A stretch of 64,000 nucleotides of DNA from Dioscorea cayenensis subsp. rotundata (GCF_009730915.1 NC_052483.1:1798001-1862000), one strand, 5' to 3'; positions 12,751 through 24,672 are shown, counted from the stretch's first letter. The notes: generated from the letters alone by a model not told the origin. Program-made: numbers and translations.

Positions 12751-12847
12751 CTGTTTCATCAATATTATGTACAAAAGCCGATTTATCTGCATCTTGTTCC
12801 TCGTACAATACTACATCCTTGCATGATTTGATACCTCTCTGTCGAAA
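12751..12847 (-). other. Doubtful coding exon candidate, unknown
   Basis: The minus strand is open for 32 codons (including SCKDVVLYEEQDADKSAF). It is bounded exactly by an acceptor-like CAATAG on one side and a donor-like ACAG/GTTAGG on the other, with stop codons immediately beyond both. That coincidence suggests an exon, but no joined reading frame with 12538-12392 was found, and no homolog is recognised. Confidence 0.2.
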
Positions 12848-12849
12848 CT

Positions 12850-15060
12850 ATTGTATAACAACAATAATGAAGGCCATTGGTCGCAACAATTTGAGATAGG
12901 CTACATGAACCTTTCGAGTCAAAAAACTAGATAAACCAAGGTCAAATACATAATTTAATTCCTACCTATTGACACTATTGTTGAAACTGTAAATCAAGAT
13001 CTAACAATACCTATTCTATAGAAAAACTAGATAATGAATCTACTGATCAATAATCAAATCATACAAAGCAGAAATATGTAAACCCTAAATCAAGATCATA
13101 CAGAGGATAAATAAAGAAATAAACAATCTATACAATCAAAATCTAGCAATGCCCTAATTCATCACATCTAATTACCGCAATATACAATCGACATAAAAAA
13201 AAATCAAATAATTAATCATCTCAATACAGAGAAATACAATACAAATACATAAATATCAAAGACAGTACAACCTAGAGGGAAAAAACAAAAGAATTAATGC
13301 TGGTCCAAACCCTAAATCAAGAAGATCTAACAATTGACCACAAATGAAGGATTCCAACAAGAAAGAAAGCATGAATTAATTGCATGTACAAAATTACAAT
13401 AAATGAAAGTAACACATACAATTTGGTAGGAACCAAATAGTTAAAGCACAAATAGTCAACCCTAACCCTAAATCTCACATCATCATCATGATCCTAAACA
13501 AAATACTCTAGGGAAAAGGCTTTCATTCCAAACCTTTTTTCTCATCAAAGAAGCTAAATTTATAAGAAAGCCAAATTTCTCAAGGACCTATGTGCCCACT
13601 TTTAGGACTTTTTTCACAAAGTTTAAAGAAAAGGCACATGAACCTAAAGAGACCCACCAACTAAGTGCAATTACTAAAATTTTTTAAGAGCATTTGGACA
13701 AGAACTTGGTCCCTAAAGTGATAGATTTGCCATTGCATAAGAACAAGTGGAACAAACTAATTGTTTTAGCTCAACCACCATCTCTCTCAATTCATTAGCA
13801 TGTTGTTTAGTGGGGCATTTGCTCATAATTGAAGAAACTTGTTGTGATTTTTATAGCAGCATCAACATCACTTCATGCCCTAACTAATCTAAACAATATT
13901 CATGTTTTAAATTGAGTGCATGCTTTTTATGGGACAATAAACAAAAACAAGCCAACAACCTCTTGATTTATTGGCAACGTATTTTTCCATAAGATATTCA
14001 GGTCTTTGTTAAAATACATATTCAAATCTTAGCTTACATGAGATGAAAGCACAGATATATTCTTGTCCACATTTTGTAAAAAAAAATAAATAAAACATTG
14101 TTTTCATGAGAGCGATCAAAACTCAAAATGACTTATTTATTCAACATTAACATCTACTAATTGGACCAATCTCGGTTTATTATGAATTGTTTTACTTATA
14201 AGGGTCGAAATGAATAAATTTATTTTTATTTAAAAAACTAAAATTAAATAATTTTTTTTTTTATAATATGAACAAAAACACTCACTTCAACCGTTGGAGA
14301 AAAAATTGATCTCTCACCCTCTCCATGGGGAGGAAAGAGAAATTAATTTTTATTAATTAATTATTTTAGTACAAAAATTAATAAATAATAATAATAATAA
14401 TAATAACAAATATTATGCTTTTGTTGTTTGTTTTCGTCCATCATGGTTATTTAGACCCCTTATTTATTAAATAAAAAATTAATGCAACTAAAGTGAAAAG
14501 TTTCTTCACTAGGGTGTTTTTTTCTATAAGGTTGTATCCCATTTCCATAAAACAAACAAAATGCCCCCAAACTCCCTCGCTTTCCATCCTTAGAATGTGA
14601 TTATAAAATTGAATTATTTAATAGGATTAAATTAAAAAAAAATATATATATATAAGAAATATTAAGTTAATTAAGCCTGAGATGAAACCAAATAAAATAA
14701 TAATAATAATAATAAAGGGAAAAAAAGGAGGGATGGGGCCTTAATGAAGCATGAGGAGGTGCCACGTGGCAGAGGGTATAGTTATGTAAAATCGTTCTTT
14801 GAGATAACGACCCGCTTCCTTGCGGGCCAAGTTACCTGCCTTAAAAGATTCTCCCCATGGGCCCCACCAATCCTCCACCGTCCCTTATTTATTTATTTTA
14901 CTATTATAACCCTGCAAAATAAAAAAATTATTATATATATATATGCATGTATCATGTATGTATGTGTGTTTCTATTTATTTAATTATTTTACTTATTTAT
15001 TTTTGTATATAGCTTTAAAAATCATATCCATATACACGTTTAAGTTCAAATGTCATTTAG
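12850..15060. other. Gene-poor AT-rich DNA
   Basis: No supportable gene. It includes several copies of short AAACCCTAAATCAAGA-type sequence (12990-13330), (AAT)n runs near 14385 and 14698, and a short GC-richer patch at 14740-14880 with a CCACGTGG palindrome (G-box core). The G-box patch might be regulatory but no adjacent gene start is visible. Confidence 0.45.
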
Positions 15061-15061
15061 G

Positions 15062-15300
15062 TATATATATATATAGAGGACCCATCATCTAGAGATGTTT
15101 CTAGATTTGAAATTTAGGGATATCCACAATCTGACGGCTCTTATCATTATGAACAGTTCTATCATATTATACATTAATCATGAACAGTAAAAAAATGTAC
15201 AATGTTTATATAAACAATCAACTGTCGGATGATGATCCGACGGCTTAGATTTAAAATGTTCCTAGATTTCAAATCTAGTGACTTACTTAATGATCTTTTT
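15062..15300. mobile_element. Small foldback-like element next to a (TA)n tract
   Basis: Starts at a TATATATATATAGAGGA boundary. It contains an inverted pair of CTAGATTTGAAATTTAG-like (about 15100-15117) and CTAGATTTCAAATCTAG (about 15263-15279) arms, and carries ATCTGACGGCT and CGACGGCTTAGAT motifs and GAACAGT repeats. A similar sequence style occurs at 28995-29190. This matches the general pattern of MITEs that insert in TA microsatellites (Micron-like in rice); the family assignment is inference. Confidence 0.4.
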
Positions 15301-15495
15301 CCATATGTATATATGACAGTTTATTTTATAAATTTATATCATAAATTTTCATTTTAATCTTTATATACTTATTATATATTTTTTTTATATTTAATGAATA
15401 TTAGAATAATAAAAAATCGGTGTTTAAAAAAAAAAAGTCCCTAGTTGTGGGAGCACGCCTGCTAGGTATATATACATGAACCACAATTTTTTTCT

Positions 15496-15497
<2 letters not shown>

Positions 15498-15534
<37 letters not shown>

Positions 15535-15870
15535 GTTGAGTATTCTATGGGCGTGCTCAAATATCAATTCTAAGTATGTTGATTGTTAACCCTAGATCAA
15601 AATCAATTGTCGAGATCATTAAGATGCATAATTTTACAATATTTATAAATAGTAGCACAGTGAAAAAGTAGGGTGTATAAAACTTATATTACACCCAAGG
15701 AACACTAGAACAACCCAATGGAAGCAAATACTATGCTCAGGCACTTTTGCTTTTATTGTTTATGCACCTCTTTTTCCCTCTCTCTTTCATTTCTCTCTCA
15801 AACTTTTTTAAATCTGGGGACGTTGCTATGAACGTCCCAAAAACGCCCCAAGATGATTTTTCTTATATAT
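15498..15870. repeat. (TA)n microsatellite followed by repeat-family sequence
   Basis: A (TA)n run at about 15498-15531 is followed by non-coding sequence. The stretch 15720-15870 (CTCTCTC-rich, with GGGACGTT and AACGTCCC) is related to 9700-9850 in the opposite orientation. Both copies abut TA microsatellites. Confidence 0.35.
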
Positions 15871-16214
15871 ATATATATATATATTATATGCAACACATTT
15901 AAAAATCTATGTTTTCCAAAAAAATCTCATATTCCAGCAATATTGTAGTATTAATGAATTCTTTATTGTGAGTAGGATGCCAATATCACCGATGTGAGGA
16001 TATGCGGGTTGGATAATCAATTGTAGGTTCATTCATAGGCCACACGGCCCGTACATTATAGAAAAAATTTCGCTATTTTGGAAGCTATTTAAAAGAAGGA
16101 ATTTTATGAGAAATACATACGTAATTTTAGGTTTTAGCTGTATATATGTATAAAAAAACAAGACACTTTGTTTAATGAAAATTTTATTTTATTTAAATCA
16201 AAAAATATATATAT

Positions 16215-16510
16215 ATAATTTCTGAGAAAACTCGGCCGATGTGATCTCCCACGGTCCGCGGAATCCAAGCGCATCCAGCAATCAAAGCCGTACACGTCGT
16301 CATTAAATCTCCCATTCAAAACTGTCCGTTGGATCCTTTCCCACCTCTCTTTAACCATCTCATCGTACCATGAATCCAACGGTTCACAACTCTCCATCGC
16401 CACCCCTCGCCGAGGACCACCATCACCATTAGCTCTCCGCCGTACCGTCCCTCTACTCCCCGGGCCCCACTTTCCCTCCACTATTACCCAATCCAAACCC
16501 TCCACGTCAT
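16215..16510. promoter_or_regulatory. GC-rich island upstream of WRKY57, possible regulatory region
   Basis: About 290 bp of clearly GC-richer DNA in an AT-rich setting. It includes an inverted pair (TCCGTTGGATCC at about 16325 and GAATCCAACGGTTC at about 16372). It is open on the minus strand, but the translated sequence has no recognisable domain and no splice context, so I do not call a gene. It lies about 0.9-1.2 kb upstream of the WRKY57 start. Confidence 0.25.
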
Positions 16511-16724
16511 CTCAAAAATTTATATAAACTAATTTTATTATTTTAAAAAAATAATTCATTCATCAATACAACAGTTTTCTCTTAATTCTCCACATAATTT
16601 TATTATTATTTTATAACGTTCTAGTTAAGATTGGATAAACACCAAAACTTTCCTTTATTTCACACATAAAACTAATTTTCTAAATAACTATATATATATA
16701 CACCACTTTTTTTGTTTTTTTTTG

Positions 16725-16885
16725 AAAAAAACGACAAGCACCAGAACCCAGGGATGTGCACGTGTAGAGAGCAAAGCTCAACACCGACTCACATGCCCTC
16801 ACCTTGCGTAGACTATGAGGTTCGATCCCGGGTCCTCCTTGACCCAAAGGCCGTTGGCTCTTTTCATTTTTTTTTTTATCTGTCA
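16725..16885 (+). mobile_element. Possible tRNA-derived SINE
   Basis: Contains GGTTCGATCCC at about 16819-16829, a close match to the RNA polymerase III box B, preceded by a GAGAGCAAAGCTCAACACC segment that could be a degenerate box A region, and followed by a poly-T-rich 3' end (about 16863-16876). The pattern fits a plant SINE with a T-rich tail. No target duplication was defined. Confidence 0.35.
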
Positions 16886-17416
16886 CAAATTCGCATTTTT
16901 TCTATCTATCATTTTTAATATAATTTTTTTTTATTCTAAAATTATATTTAACATTCTATTCAACTTTATTATTAGAATTAAATAGGGGAAAGAAATATTA
17001 ATTTATAAATTAGAGATAATTTAAAAAAAATAACTAATTTTTTATAATTTTGTGTGAAATAACTAAATTTCATAGTATATAAGAAAATATATATATATAT
17101 ATTTCATCTTATAATTTCAAATAAATAAATAGTTGAAAACTATAATTTTGTAAATTAATTATTAATAATTAATTAAATTATTATTATTATTATTATTTTT
17201 TTAAATGTCAATGTAGAAGAGAGAAGAGAAGCTTCAAAAAGCTCCAACGCGTCGTCTCCAAAGCCCCAGAAAAAGAAACAGAGGATGCATAGAAGAACAA
17301 GGAACCACTAAGAATTCCGCCACCGCCACCGCCGCAACGACGAAGCTCCGGGATCGAAACCCTCACCGCAGTCGGCATCACCATCGCTGCATCTAAACCT
17401 TTGACGGCCTGGGGTG

Positions 17417-19707
17417 ATGGAGGAGAAGGGGCGGGCGCTGAGATCCGAGGCGTCAGGAGATTCAAGCTGGGCTTTCGCCGGCGATGGGGCCGGAATTTCA
17501 TCGCCGAGCTACTTCCACGATGGAGAGAGTAGTCTTTTGAGCGAGTTCGGATGGAGTATTCCTCTCGAATCAAGCGGCGTCTCCGGCATGGATCTCATCG
17601 ACCCCCCTCCTCCGACCTTGATCCATGCCTTGTCACCACGATCGGCGGCTGGATCCGGTGATGCGGCGTCTTCAAGCTCCAGTGATGACACCGCTCCTCC
17701 ACCTCCTCCGCCCAGAGGCTCATCGGAGCCCGGCGAGAAATCGGCTTCTGAGACGCCGTGAGTGTTCCCGTTCTCTCTCCTTAACAGTGTACTCCTCTGT
17801 GGCATGGTCCGTAATAATCTTCAACATTGAGGCCGTTTTCCAAAGCTTCACTATACTATACCATTCTCCCATTTTTTTTTTTTCCTTTTTTTTTAAAAAA
17901 ATTAATTCGAATAAAAAAAACCAAAACTTAAAAAAAAAAAAAATTTAATTCGCATTTCAAAGCCGCGTTTCATGCTAATCTCGTAAATAAAAAAACTAAT
18001 TAAATTATATATATATATATATATTAATGTAAATGGAGTTTAGTCAGCATGCATTATATATATATACTAAGAAAATAGAAGGAAACTTGGCTGAATTTTC
18101 AAGCATTTTCATTTTAAAATGACCTTTTTATAACTAATTAATTCTTTTCTTCTGAATTTGGTTGAATTCTATGAGTTGGTATGCTTCATATATATACTTT
18201 CTATATATATTTGATAAGTTTAGTCTCAACATGCTTTCTATATTTGTGTTGGTAGGTGTTGTCTGAGAATTACTTCATTTTTCTATGTTTCAACTGATTC
18301 TTTTATGAATTTTCAACCATTTTGTCAATTTGGAATTATTTATTTACTTTGTTCATAGAAATTACTTATTTTGAATGTTTTCACTTTTAATATTACAAAA
18401 TTGCTCTTTTTTCAATGTTGTTATGTGCTCATGTTACTTAATTTGTATATAAATGTGTGTGTGTATAAATTTGGTTGCAGAAGTAAAGCGACTAAAAAAG
18501 GACAAAAGAGAACACGTCAACCCAGAGTTGCATTCATGACTAAGAGTGATATAGATCATCTTGAAGATGGTTATAGATGGAGAAAATATGGGCAGAAAGC
18601 TGTTAAAAATAGCCCTTTTCCAAGGTCAGCTATATTTCTGTGCTCTTTTACTGCTTCAATTATTTATCTTCATTTTCATGGTTGGTCTAGCTTGTTAGTG
18701 TATATATCTCTCTATGTTTACAGATTTCCTCAGTTTTTTATTTATCATATATATATAGTTAGGTTTGCTAGGCTGTATATATGTATGGTTTGCTCTCTAT
18801 GAAAAATAGCCCATTTCCAAGGTGAACATATATATATATATATCAGTGTTTGTCTTCTCCTTAGTATGTTTTTGTTTGTTGTCATGGTTGATGTAAGCGT
18901 ATCACTCTTCTTGTTTCAGATATATATTGTCATTATCTCTCTTCAAACGACAAATTTAGGGTTTGTTAGGCTGTGCTCTTTTCTGCCTATGAAAGACAGG
19001 CCCTTTCCAAAGTGTTCACGCTCCTGTCTTTTTCTTATCCTTTAAAATACTTTTCATTCAATTTCCACGGTTGGTGTGAGTGTATCTTTCATAAATTATA
19101 TGAACTGTCAATCTATATCTCTTCCATATGACAAATTTAGGGTTTGTTAACCTGTTTCCTATATATTCTCATATGAAACAGATTGACTGATTGAAATCCA
19201 TACTCTTAACTTTGTACTCAATATATATATATATATACACTTTATTTGATAATCATACTGAACATTATTAGTGTATGTACAAAAAAACTCACCTTGCATT
19301 AAGAACTTAATTTAATTTGCAGGAGTTACTACAGATGCACAAACAGCAAATGCATGGTGAAAAAAAGAGTCGAAAGATCATCGGAAGACCCGGGAATTGT
19401 GATCACAACATATGAAGGCCAGCATTGCCACCACTCAGTCACATTTCCACGAGGCGGCGGAGCCGGACACATTCACGGTGCCGCCGCCCTCGCAACTCAA
19501 CTGGCTACCTCATCAATCCCCCACATCTATTACCCTCCAATCTCATTCCCTCAAAACAATTCAATTCATCCAGTGCAACTCCTTCAACTTCCACATGAAG
19601 AAGTACATGATAGTCCTACTTTAATTGAGAGAGTTTCTGCTAATTCTCCTCCAACTGATCAAGGCCTTTTAGGTGACATTGTTCCTCCAGGAATGAGAAA
19701 CAGATAA
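17417..19707 (+). CDS. WRKY57: WRKY transcription factor, group IIc, WRKY57-like, 289 aa
   Basis: DNA-binding factor that recognises W-boxes (TTGAC core). Exons 17417-17757, 18481-18624, 19323-19707 join in frame. The WRKY domain shows [19 protein letters not shown], then [10 protein letters not shown], then HCH: a C-X4-C-X23-H-X-H zinc finger. The second intron is at the Arg of the PFPR/SYYR junction, the conserved WRKY-domain intron position. The C-terminus [14 protein letters not shown] closely matches the end of Arabidopsis WRKY57, and the MTKSD.D.LEDGYRW lead-in also agrees. The N-terminal half is low complexity (Ser, Pro and acidic) and probably regulatory. The ATG at 17417 is used; the preceding GTG is not a start. 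Arabidopsis WRKY57 is tied to jasmonate/auxin cross-talk in senescence and to drought tolerance; whether that applies here is inference. The intron between exons 2 and 3 carries partial copies of the exon-2 end. Confidence 0.93.
18605..19185 (+). repeat. Three imperfect ~190-bp tandem units including the WRKY57 exon-2 donor
   Basis: The end of exon 2 and its donor (AATAGCCCTTTTCCAAGGT, ending at 18626) recurs in the following intron as AATAGCCCATTTCCAAGGT (ending near 18823) and as a more diverged ACAGGCCCTTTCCAAAGT (ending near 19013). Each is followed by related sequence (CATGGTTGGT or CACGGTTGGTGT) and preceded by TTAGG.TTTG.TAGGCTGT. The spacing is about 190-197 bp. Confidence 0.6.
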
Positions 19708-20783
19708 GAATTCACACTCTAATTACAAGGTATACTTCTCATATATATATATATATATATATGAAGAGTAGGTTAATTAATTAAGAATGCTAACTTGAAG
19801 TATAAGCTTATAATTAAGTTTTTATAATATCTGTTTGATGTTCATGATGGTAGTAGAGGTTGCATTGAATGCAGATATAGACATGAATTTGATCCTCAGT
19901 AGCAGTTCAAAGAGTTTCTACCTTTATTTATACCTTTTTTTCTTTTTCTTTTTTTTTTTTTATTATTTTTGTTTTTGTTGCATTAAAATTAGAATGTATT
20001 AATTCAGAGTTTCAAATTGATGTTTTCCTTCATTCATGGTGGTGGTAGTAGTAGTAGTTCTACTGAGCGCTACGTCATGCTTTGTTGTAACCCTAATCTT
20101 ATTGCCACGTGGCATCTTGAGATTTTTTCCCTCGTTTCTCTGTTATTTTATATTATTATTATTATTTTATTTAAAAGAAAAACTTAGGGCATTGATTGGG
20201 TAGAGGAATGGCGACAAGAACGGCGCGTTGCGTGTTGAAAAGCTTGTCGGTAGCTTACGTCACGCCGGTGAAACCGTGATTTGATCTGTACCGTTCGTTG
20301 GATCTGTGATCAAGTCGACTTGGCCTTTTTCATTTAAATTTTATTTTTTAATTATTTTTTCCAGAAAATATGAATAAAATTATTTTCCTAATAAACCTTA
20401 AAAAAATAAAAACCAACCATAGGTTCAATTCGATGGACTTTTTCATTAATTATATTAAAATACATTTATCTTCTTGATGTAGAATGATGTAGATATCTTG
20501 TAAATGATATATCAAGTTAAAACAAATTTTCTTTTTTTTTTAAAAAAAAAACTAATAAAGTCTTATATGTACATGAGTATAACATTAGTATTTTTATTTA
20601 AAATTCAAATTTAATAAAAAAAAAGTATGATGTCTTGACGATATTAATTTCAGGAGCTCATTGGCACAAAGTCATCTGTGTAAAGTGTTTGTCTAGTAAG
20701 ATGAGAGCACTATTGTATTGAGTAATTAACTCCATTTTTTGCATATCCGTGACACGTGATTCGTCTGGATTCTATTAAAAATA
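19708..20783. other. WRKY57 3' flank and intergenic DNA
   Basis: Contains the WRKY57 3' UTR, a (TA)n run at about 19741-19762 and a GC-richer patch at 20190-20330 with GCCACGTGGCA (20104-20114, G-box core) and TACGTCAC motifs. A 23-codon ATG frame at 20208 ends in a stop and has no features of a gene. Nothing further is supportable. Confidence 0.45.
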
Positions 20784-21106
20784 GGTGTAAATATCAAAAT
20801 TGTCTCTCTATTTTGCGTTTTTTTAGTCCATTTAATATAAAATTTATTTTTTTGGTTCTTGTATTTGGATATTTCGTCATTTAGTTATAAAATTCACTCT
20901 TTTGATTCTTATATTTACACATTTTTATTCTTTTTGATTGATCTCTCCAGTTCATCAACTAGAAAAACCAAAAGAGCATATCCGTCAATTGAAAAAATCA
21001 AAAGGACAGAATGTGCAAATATAAAGATCAAAAAAGTGAATTTTATATTAAAAAGAATAAAAGGACAGAAAACGCAAGATAAAGTGACCGTTTTGATATT
21101 TTGACC
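20784..21106. mobile_element. Foldback MITE, Mutator-like, 323 bp, 9-bp target duplication
   Basis: The element is bordered by a perfect 9-bp direct repeat TTAAAAATA (20775-20783 and 21107-21115). Its two halves are inverted repeats of one another: the left end GGTGTAAATATCAAAATTG pairs with the right end, which read in reverse is GGTCAAAATATCAAAACGG, and the match continues inward (TTTTGCGTTTTTTTAGTCC against TTGCGTTTTCTGTCC, then ATAAAATTCACT.TTTTGAT). A 9-bp duplication with long terminal inverted repeats is the hallmark of Mutator-like (MULE) MITEs. There is no coding capacity. Confidence 0.85.
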
Positions 21107-21115
21107 TTAAAAATA

Positions 21116-22757
21116 ACAATATTAATAATAATAGTTTTAGGAGAATAAGAAAAGAATAATGATATGAATGAATTAGATGAGCAGTCAATATGCCAAATAT
21201 GTCATGCTATGAAAGTTTGGTCGTTTGTCAATTTTGAAGTGTACTACAACCCCATCAACATTCACATCATGATTTCAATGAGTTGAGTTGATGGGAGTCT
21301 TGTCTGAGCCCAATCACATCACCCAAGTTGTCTATATTTTGAGTTTAAATAATTTATATATTTTGGGCTATTCTGGTAATTCCGGTGACCGGTTGTTGGT
21401 ACTTATGTAACTGTGATTGTGTTGTAATTTGGCTTCGTTAATTTGTCAATTAATTAAAATCAGTTAATATGAACTAATTTTGGAAATTTGAAAATAGTAT
21501 GATTTTTTATTTTTAAAATAAAACAACCAAATTTCCAATTAAGCACCATACATTTGTCATCCTTGAGTTTTCAACCATAGATAAAATTTTTCGAATAATA
21601 TACAACGTTAATATTTCAATTAATAAAATAATAATAAAAAAAAAACTTATGAAACTTTACTTTTGAAATAATAATAAATTTTAGAAAGACCGTACATCAA
21701 TCATTTAAGTTGTTGAGATATATATCACGTTCAAATGTTATCTAAAAAAAAAAATCATATACTATTCAACAATTATGTACTTTAAAAAAATCAAGCAAAA
21801 TTTTTTTTTTGACCCTTAATATTTTCCAACCCTAACCATGGTTTTTTTTTTATGCTTAATTAGATTTCTCAAACTTGTCTTTCAATTTTGATTTTTCTCT
21901 AATTTTTAAAAAATAATTAAATTTTTTAGTGTAGTCTTTTTAAGTGTTTTTAAATATTAAACAAAATTATACCGATCTAAAAACGTAAACTCGTTCAATA
22001 TTGAGACCTAACTCTTGCCTTGAACAAACACGTGCCAAATGCAAGAGCGAACTCAACTCTTACATCATATCAGGGCCCATAAAAAATCAATTTAATTCCA
22101 TGTTAGTCATGCACTAAAAAAATCATGGACCTATATAAAATTAGGCAATTTTTTTTTTTTTAAACTAGTCTTTTAAAATAGGAACCCCATTATTTACCAT
22201 TAACATAATGCAGGCTCTTGCTTTAGATGGGCTCACAAGTTACTTCAATTCTCTGCAAAGTTTTTATAATTTTCAGAAGTAAATGATAATTTTAATAGAA
22301 AATAACTTTATTAACACTCAGCGGTCTGAAAATAAAAATTAATAATAAAATCGGTTTGAAAATATTCATAACTTGAGAGATCTTTATTTCGTGCGGTGAA
22401 GTTTTTGAATAATAGACGACAAGCGTCATTTCTATATGAATATAAACCCGGATATACAGTGTATGTATAGTATGAGAATAGTATAAGAATCCCGGATGAA
22501 CAGTGTATAAACATTATTTTCGGGGGGAGAGATTTGAACCCATGACTTCCCGTCAAACCATTGGGCTATTTAATGGTTGACTCGAGCGGTGAAGTTTGCA
22601 GAAAAATTTTATTATAAAATAAACAACAAAATTATCTAAAATATAATAAAAAAATATAAAAATTATATATATATAAAATTATAAAATAAAATAAAATTCC
22701 ACGCCAAATGCACACTTTAAACCCTAGAAAAGCTTGAAAGCTCGAAAGCTGAGAGTA
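21116..22757. other. Intergenic AT-rich DNA before the ankyrin gene
   Basis: No gene is supportable. The last 50 bp before 22758 hold an AAACCCTAGAAAAGC leader typical of plant 5' UTRs. The SINE-like segment at 22380-22580 is listed separately. Confidence 0.5.
22380..22580 (-). mobile_element. Possible tRNA-derived SINE fragment
   Basis: On the minus strand the sequence carries TAGCCCAATGG (22568-22558), matching the polymerase III box A pattern TRGYNNARNGG, and GGTTCAAATC (22540-22531), matching box B. The distance between the box starts is about 28 nt, a little shorter than in tRNA genes. No tRNA cloverleaf is complete, so a tRNA gene is unlikely. Ends and target duplication are not defined. 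Confidence 0.35.
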
Positions 22758-24672
22758 ATGGCGATGGGCATGGAGATTGATGCGCAGGCGAAGCCCGAGG
22801 ACCTATTCCGTGTGGCGGAGAGTGGTAAAGCATCGCTCTTTGCGTCTTTCTCCGATGATGAGCTCCGACGGGCTTCCTCTCTCCGGAATGAGGACGGCCG
22901 TTCCCTTCTCCACGTCGCTGTTTCCTCCGGCCACAGCGAGGTGTTTGTTGTGGGGTTATCTCGTTTTTCTTCGTTTTTTTTTTGGTTATGATGTGGATTT
23001 TGGTGGAGTAGGTAGTGAGAGTGCTGGCGAAGGGGGATCCGGCGGTGAGTGGTGTTAATAGTACTGATGAAGAAGGTTGGGCGCCGATTCACTCCGCTTC
23101 GAGTTCGGGAAATGTGGAGATTGTTGAGATTTTGCTCACTAGAGGTGAGTTTTGATTCTCTTTTTTTGTGAAAGTTGTGATTTTTTTGGGTGCAATTGGT
23201 CTAAATTGTCTTTAGATTTACTTGCAAGAAATGGAAATTAGGGTTTTTGGAAGATGGATTTTGTGAGGGAAATTGGGAAAAGCTATGAACTTTTTTATCA
23301 CATTCATCAGTGAAAGCTCAACTGAGATCTCTATTAGATACAATGCTCTTACTTCGCTTGTAATTTGATGATTTATTGCAATGCTGTTACTTACAATTCA
23401 GTAATCTACAAAGTAAACAAAAGGAAATCGCATGTTTCTATTGATTTCATATATTATCACAAGGTATGCTTCTTTGTCAAAAGGAAAAACTATGTTGCAT
23501 CCTGGAGATTCAAGATACCTTTTTTTTCGCCCCAATTCTTGATATATTTCATGGTGATGCTGGAAAATTCTTGTTTATACATAGTTTTTGTGGTTAAATT
23601 GATGTCTTACAGCACCGATCAATCAACTTCTACATGTTTTTGTTTTTTTGTATTTCTCCAAGATTAGATAAGTATATGGATAATATTTGAGCAGGAGCTG
23701 ATGTAAATTTAGCTAATGATGGTGGTCGTATTGCGCTTCATTATGCTGCTAGCAAGGGCTGGTTGAAAGTGGCTGAAATTCTGATCTCTCATGGTTCGAA
23801 ACTCAATAGAAAAGATAAGGTTTGTGAAATATCTACTTTGATTCTTGGTCTATCTTTGTACGATGTTCGTTATGCTTCAATTCTGCATTATTTCATCACC
23901 AGTATTGATAATGTAAATGCTGTATAAATAAAATTCAGAAGATGCTTTCATTCAGGTTGGTTGTACTCCACTGCACAGAGCAGCAAGCGTAGGTAACTCG
24001 GAGATGTGTGAGCTATTGATCGAGGAAGGTGCTGAAGTTGATGCTGTCGACAAGGCTGGCGAAACACCTCTAATGAATGCAGTTATCTGCGAAAATAAAG
24101 AGGTAAATTGTTGAATATAGTCTGTTCACAGTAACCATGAATCTTTGGTCTGATATAATAAACCCATGCGTTTGGTTGAAGACATATGAAGAATTTTTTT
24201 TCCCTATTTTACCTTGCATATTTCAAAATGATGTAGAGTAATAAGGCAAATCACGAAAAGCTAGGTTAGTGTTGAATAGATTGTGAAAGCAGTCATAATT
24301 AGATGCTATAGCTTTCATGAATCATTGTGTGGTTGAAATAAAAGTTACTTGAACTCTAGATCATTGATGGAATTAGATATTTGAATATGTTGGTGTTGAA
24401 CAACAGTAGCTAGACTTACACTCAAAAGCGAAGGTAAACGTCGAGAATCTTATTTCTTGGTTTAAGGCAAGCATCCATCAGTAATGCATCATCAAACACC
24501 TGAACTCAAGAGTCGGAAATCTTCAAATTGTATACAGGTTGCTCTTTTGCTTATCCGGCACGGAGCCAACGTCGATGCAGAAGACAAGGAAGGCTACACA
24601 GTTCTCGGCCGTGCGTCAGATACTTTCAGACCTGTTCTAGTTGATGCTGCCAAGGTCATGCTGGAAGACTAA
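22758..24672 (+). CDS. PSMD10: Ankyrin-repeat protein, gankyrin/PSMD10 (Nas6)-like, 240 aa
   Basis: Probable chaperone-like partner of the 26S proteasome regulatory particle; animal gankyrin and yeast Nas6 bind an Rpt ATPase during base assembly. Exons 22758-22940, 23012-23144, 23695-23819, 23956-24102, 24538-24672 join in frame. The protein is almost entirely ankyrin repeats: DGRSLLHVAVSSGH, EGWAPIHSASSSGNVEIV, GGRIALHYAASKGWLKVAE, GCTPLHRAASVGN, AGETPLMNAVICENKE, and EGYTVLGRASDTFRP at the end. It corresponds closely over its full length to Arabidopsis At2g03430, including the NSTDEEGW, CELLIEEGAEVDAVDKAG and VDAEDKEGYTVLGRA segments. The first ATG is used; two further in-frame Met codons within five residues are alternatives. 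The proteasome role is inferred from animal and yeast relatives. Confidence 0.9.

Noticed and set aside
16134-16505. 123-codon minus-strand open frame in a GC-rich island
   Set aside because: There is no recognisable domain, it runs into AT-rich nonsense at its C-terminal end, and it sits where WRKY57 upstream regulatory DNA is expected. It is kept only as a possible regulatory patch.
17208-17805. Two minus-strand open frames over WRKY57 exon 1
   Set aside because: They are antisense shadows of a GC-rich, low-complexity exon; the plus-strand frame ends in a conserved WRKY domain.
20208-20279. 23-codon ATG frame in a GC-rich patch after WRKY57
   Set aside because: Too short, with no conservation signal or splice context. 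The patch is more plausibly flanking regulatory DNA.
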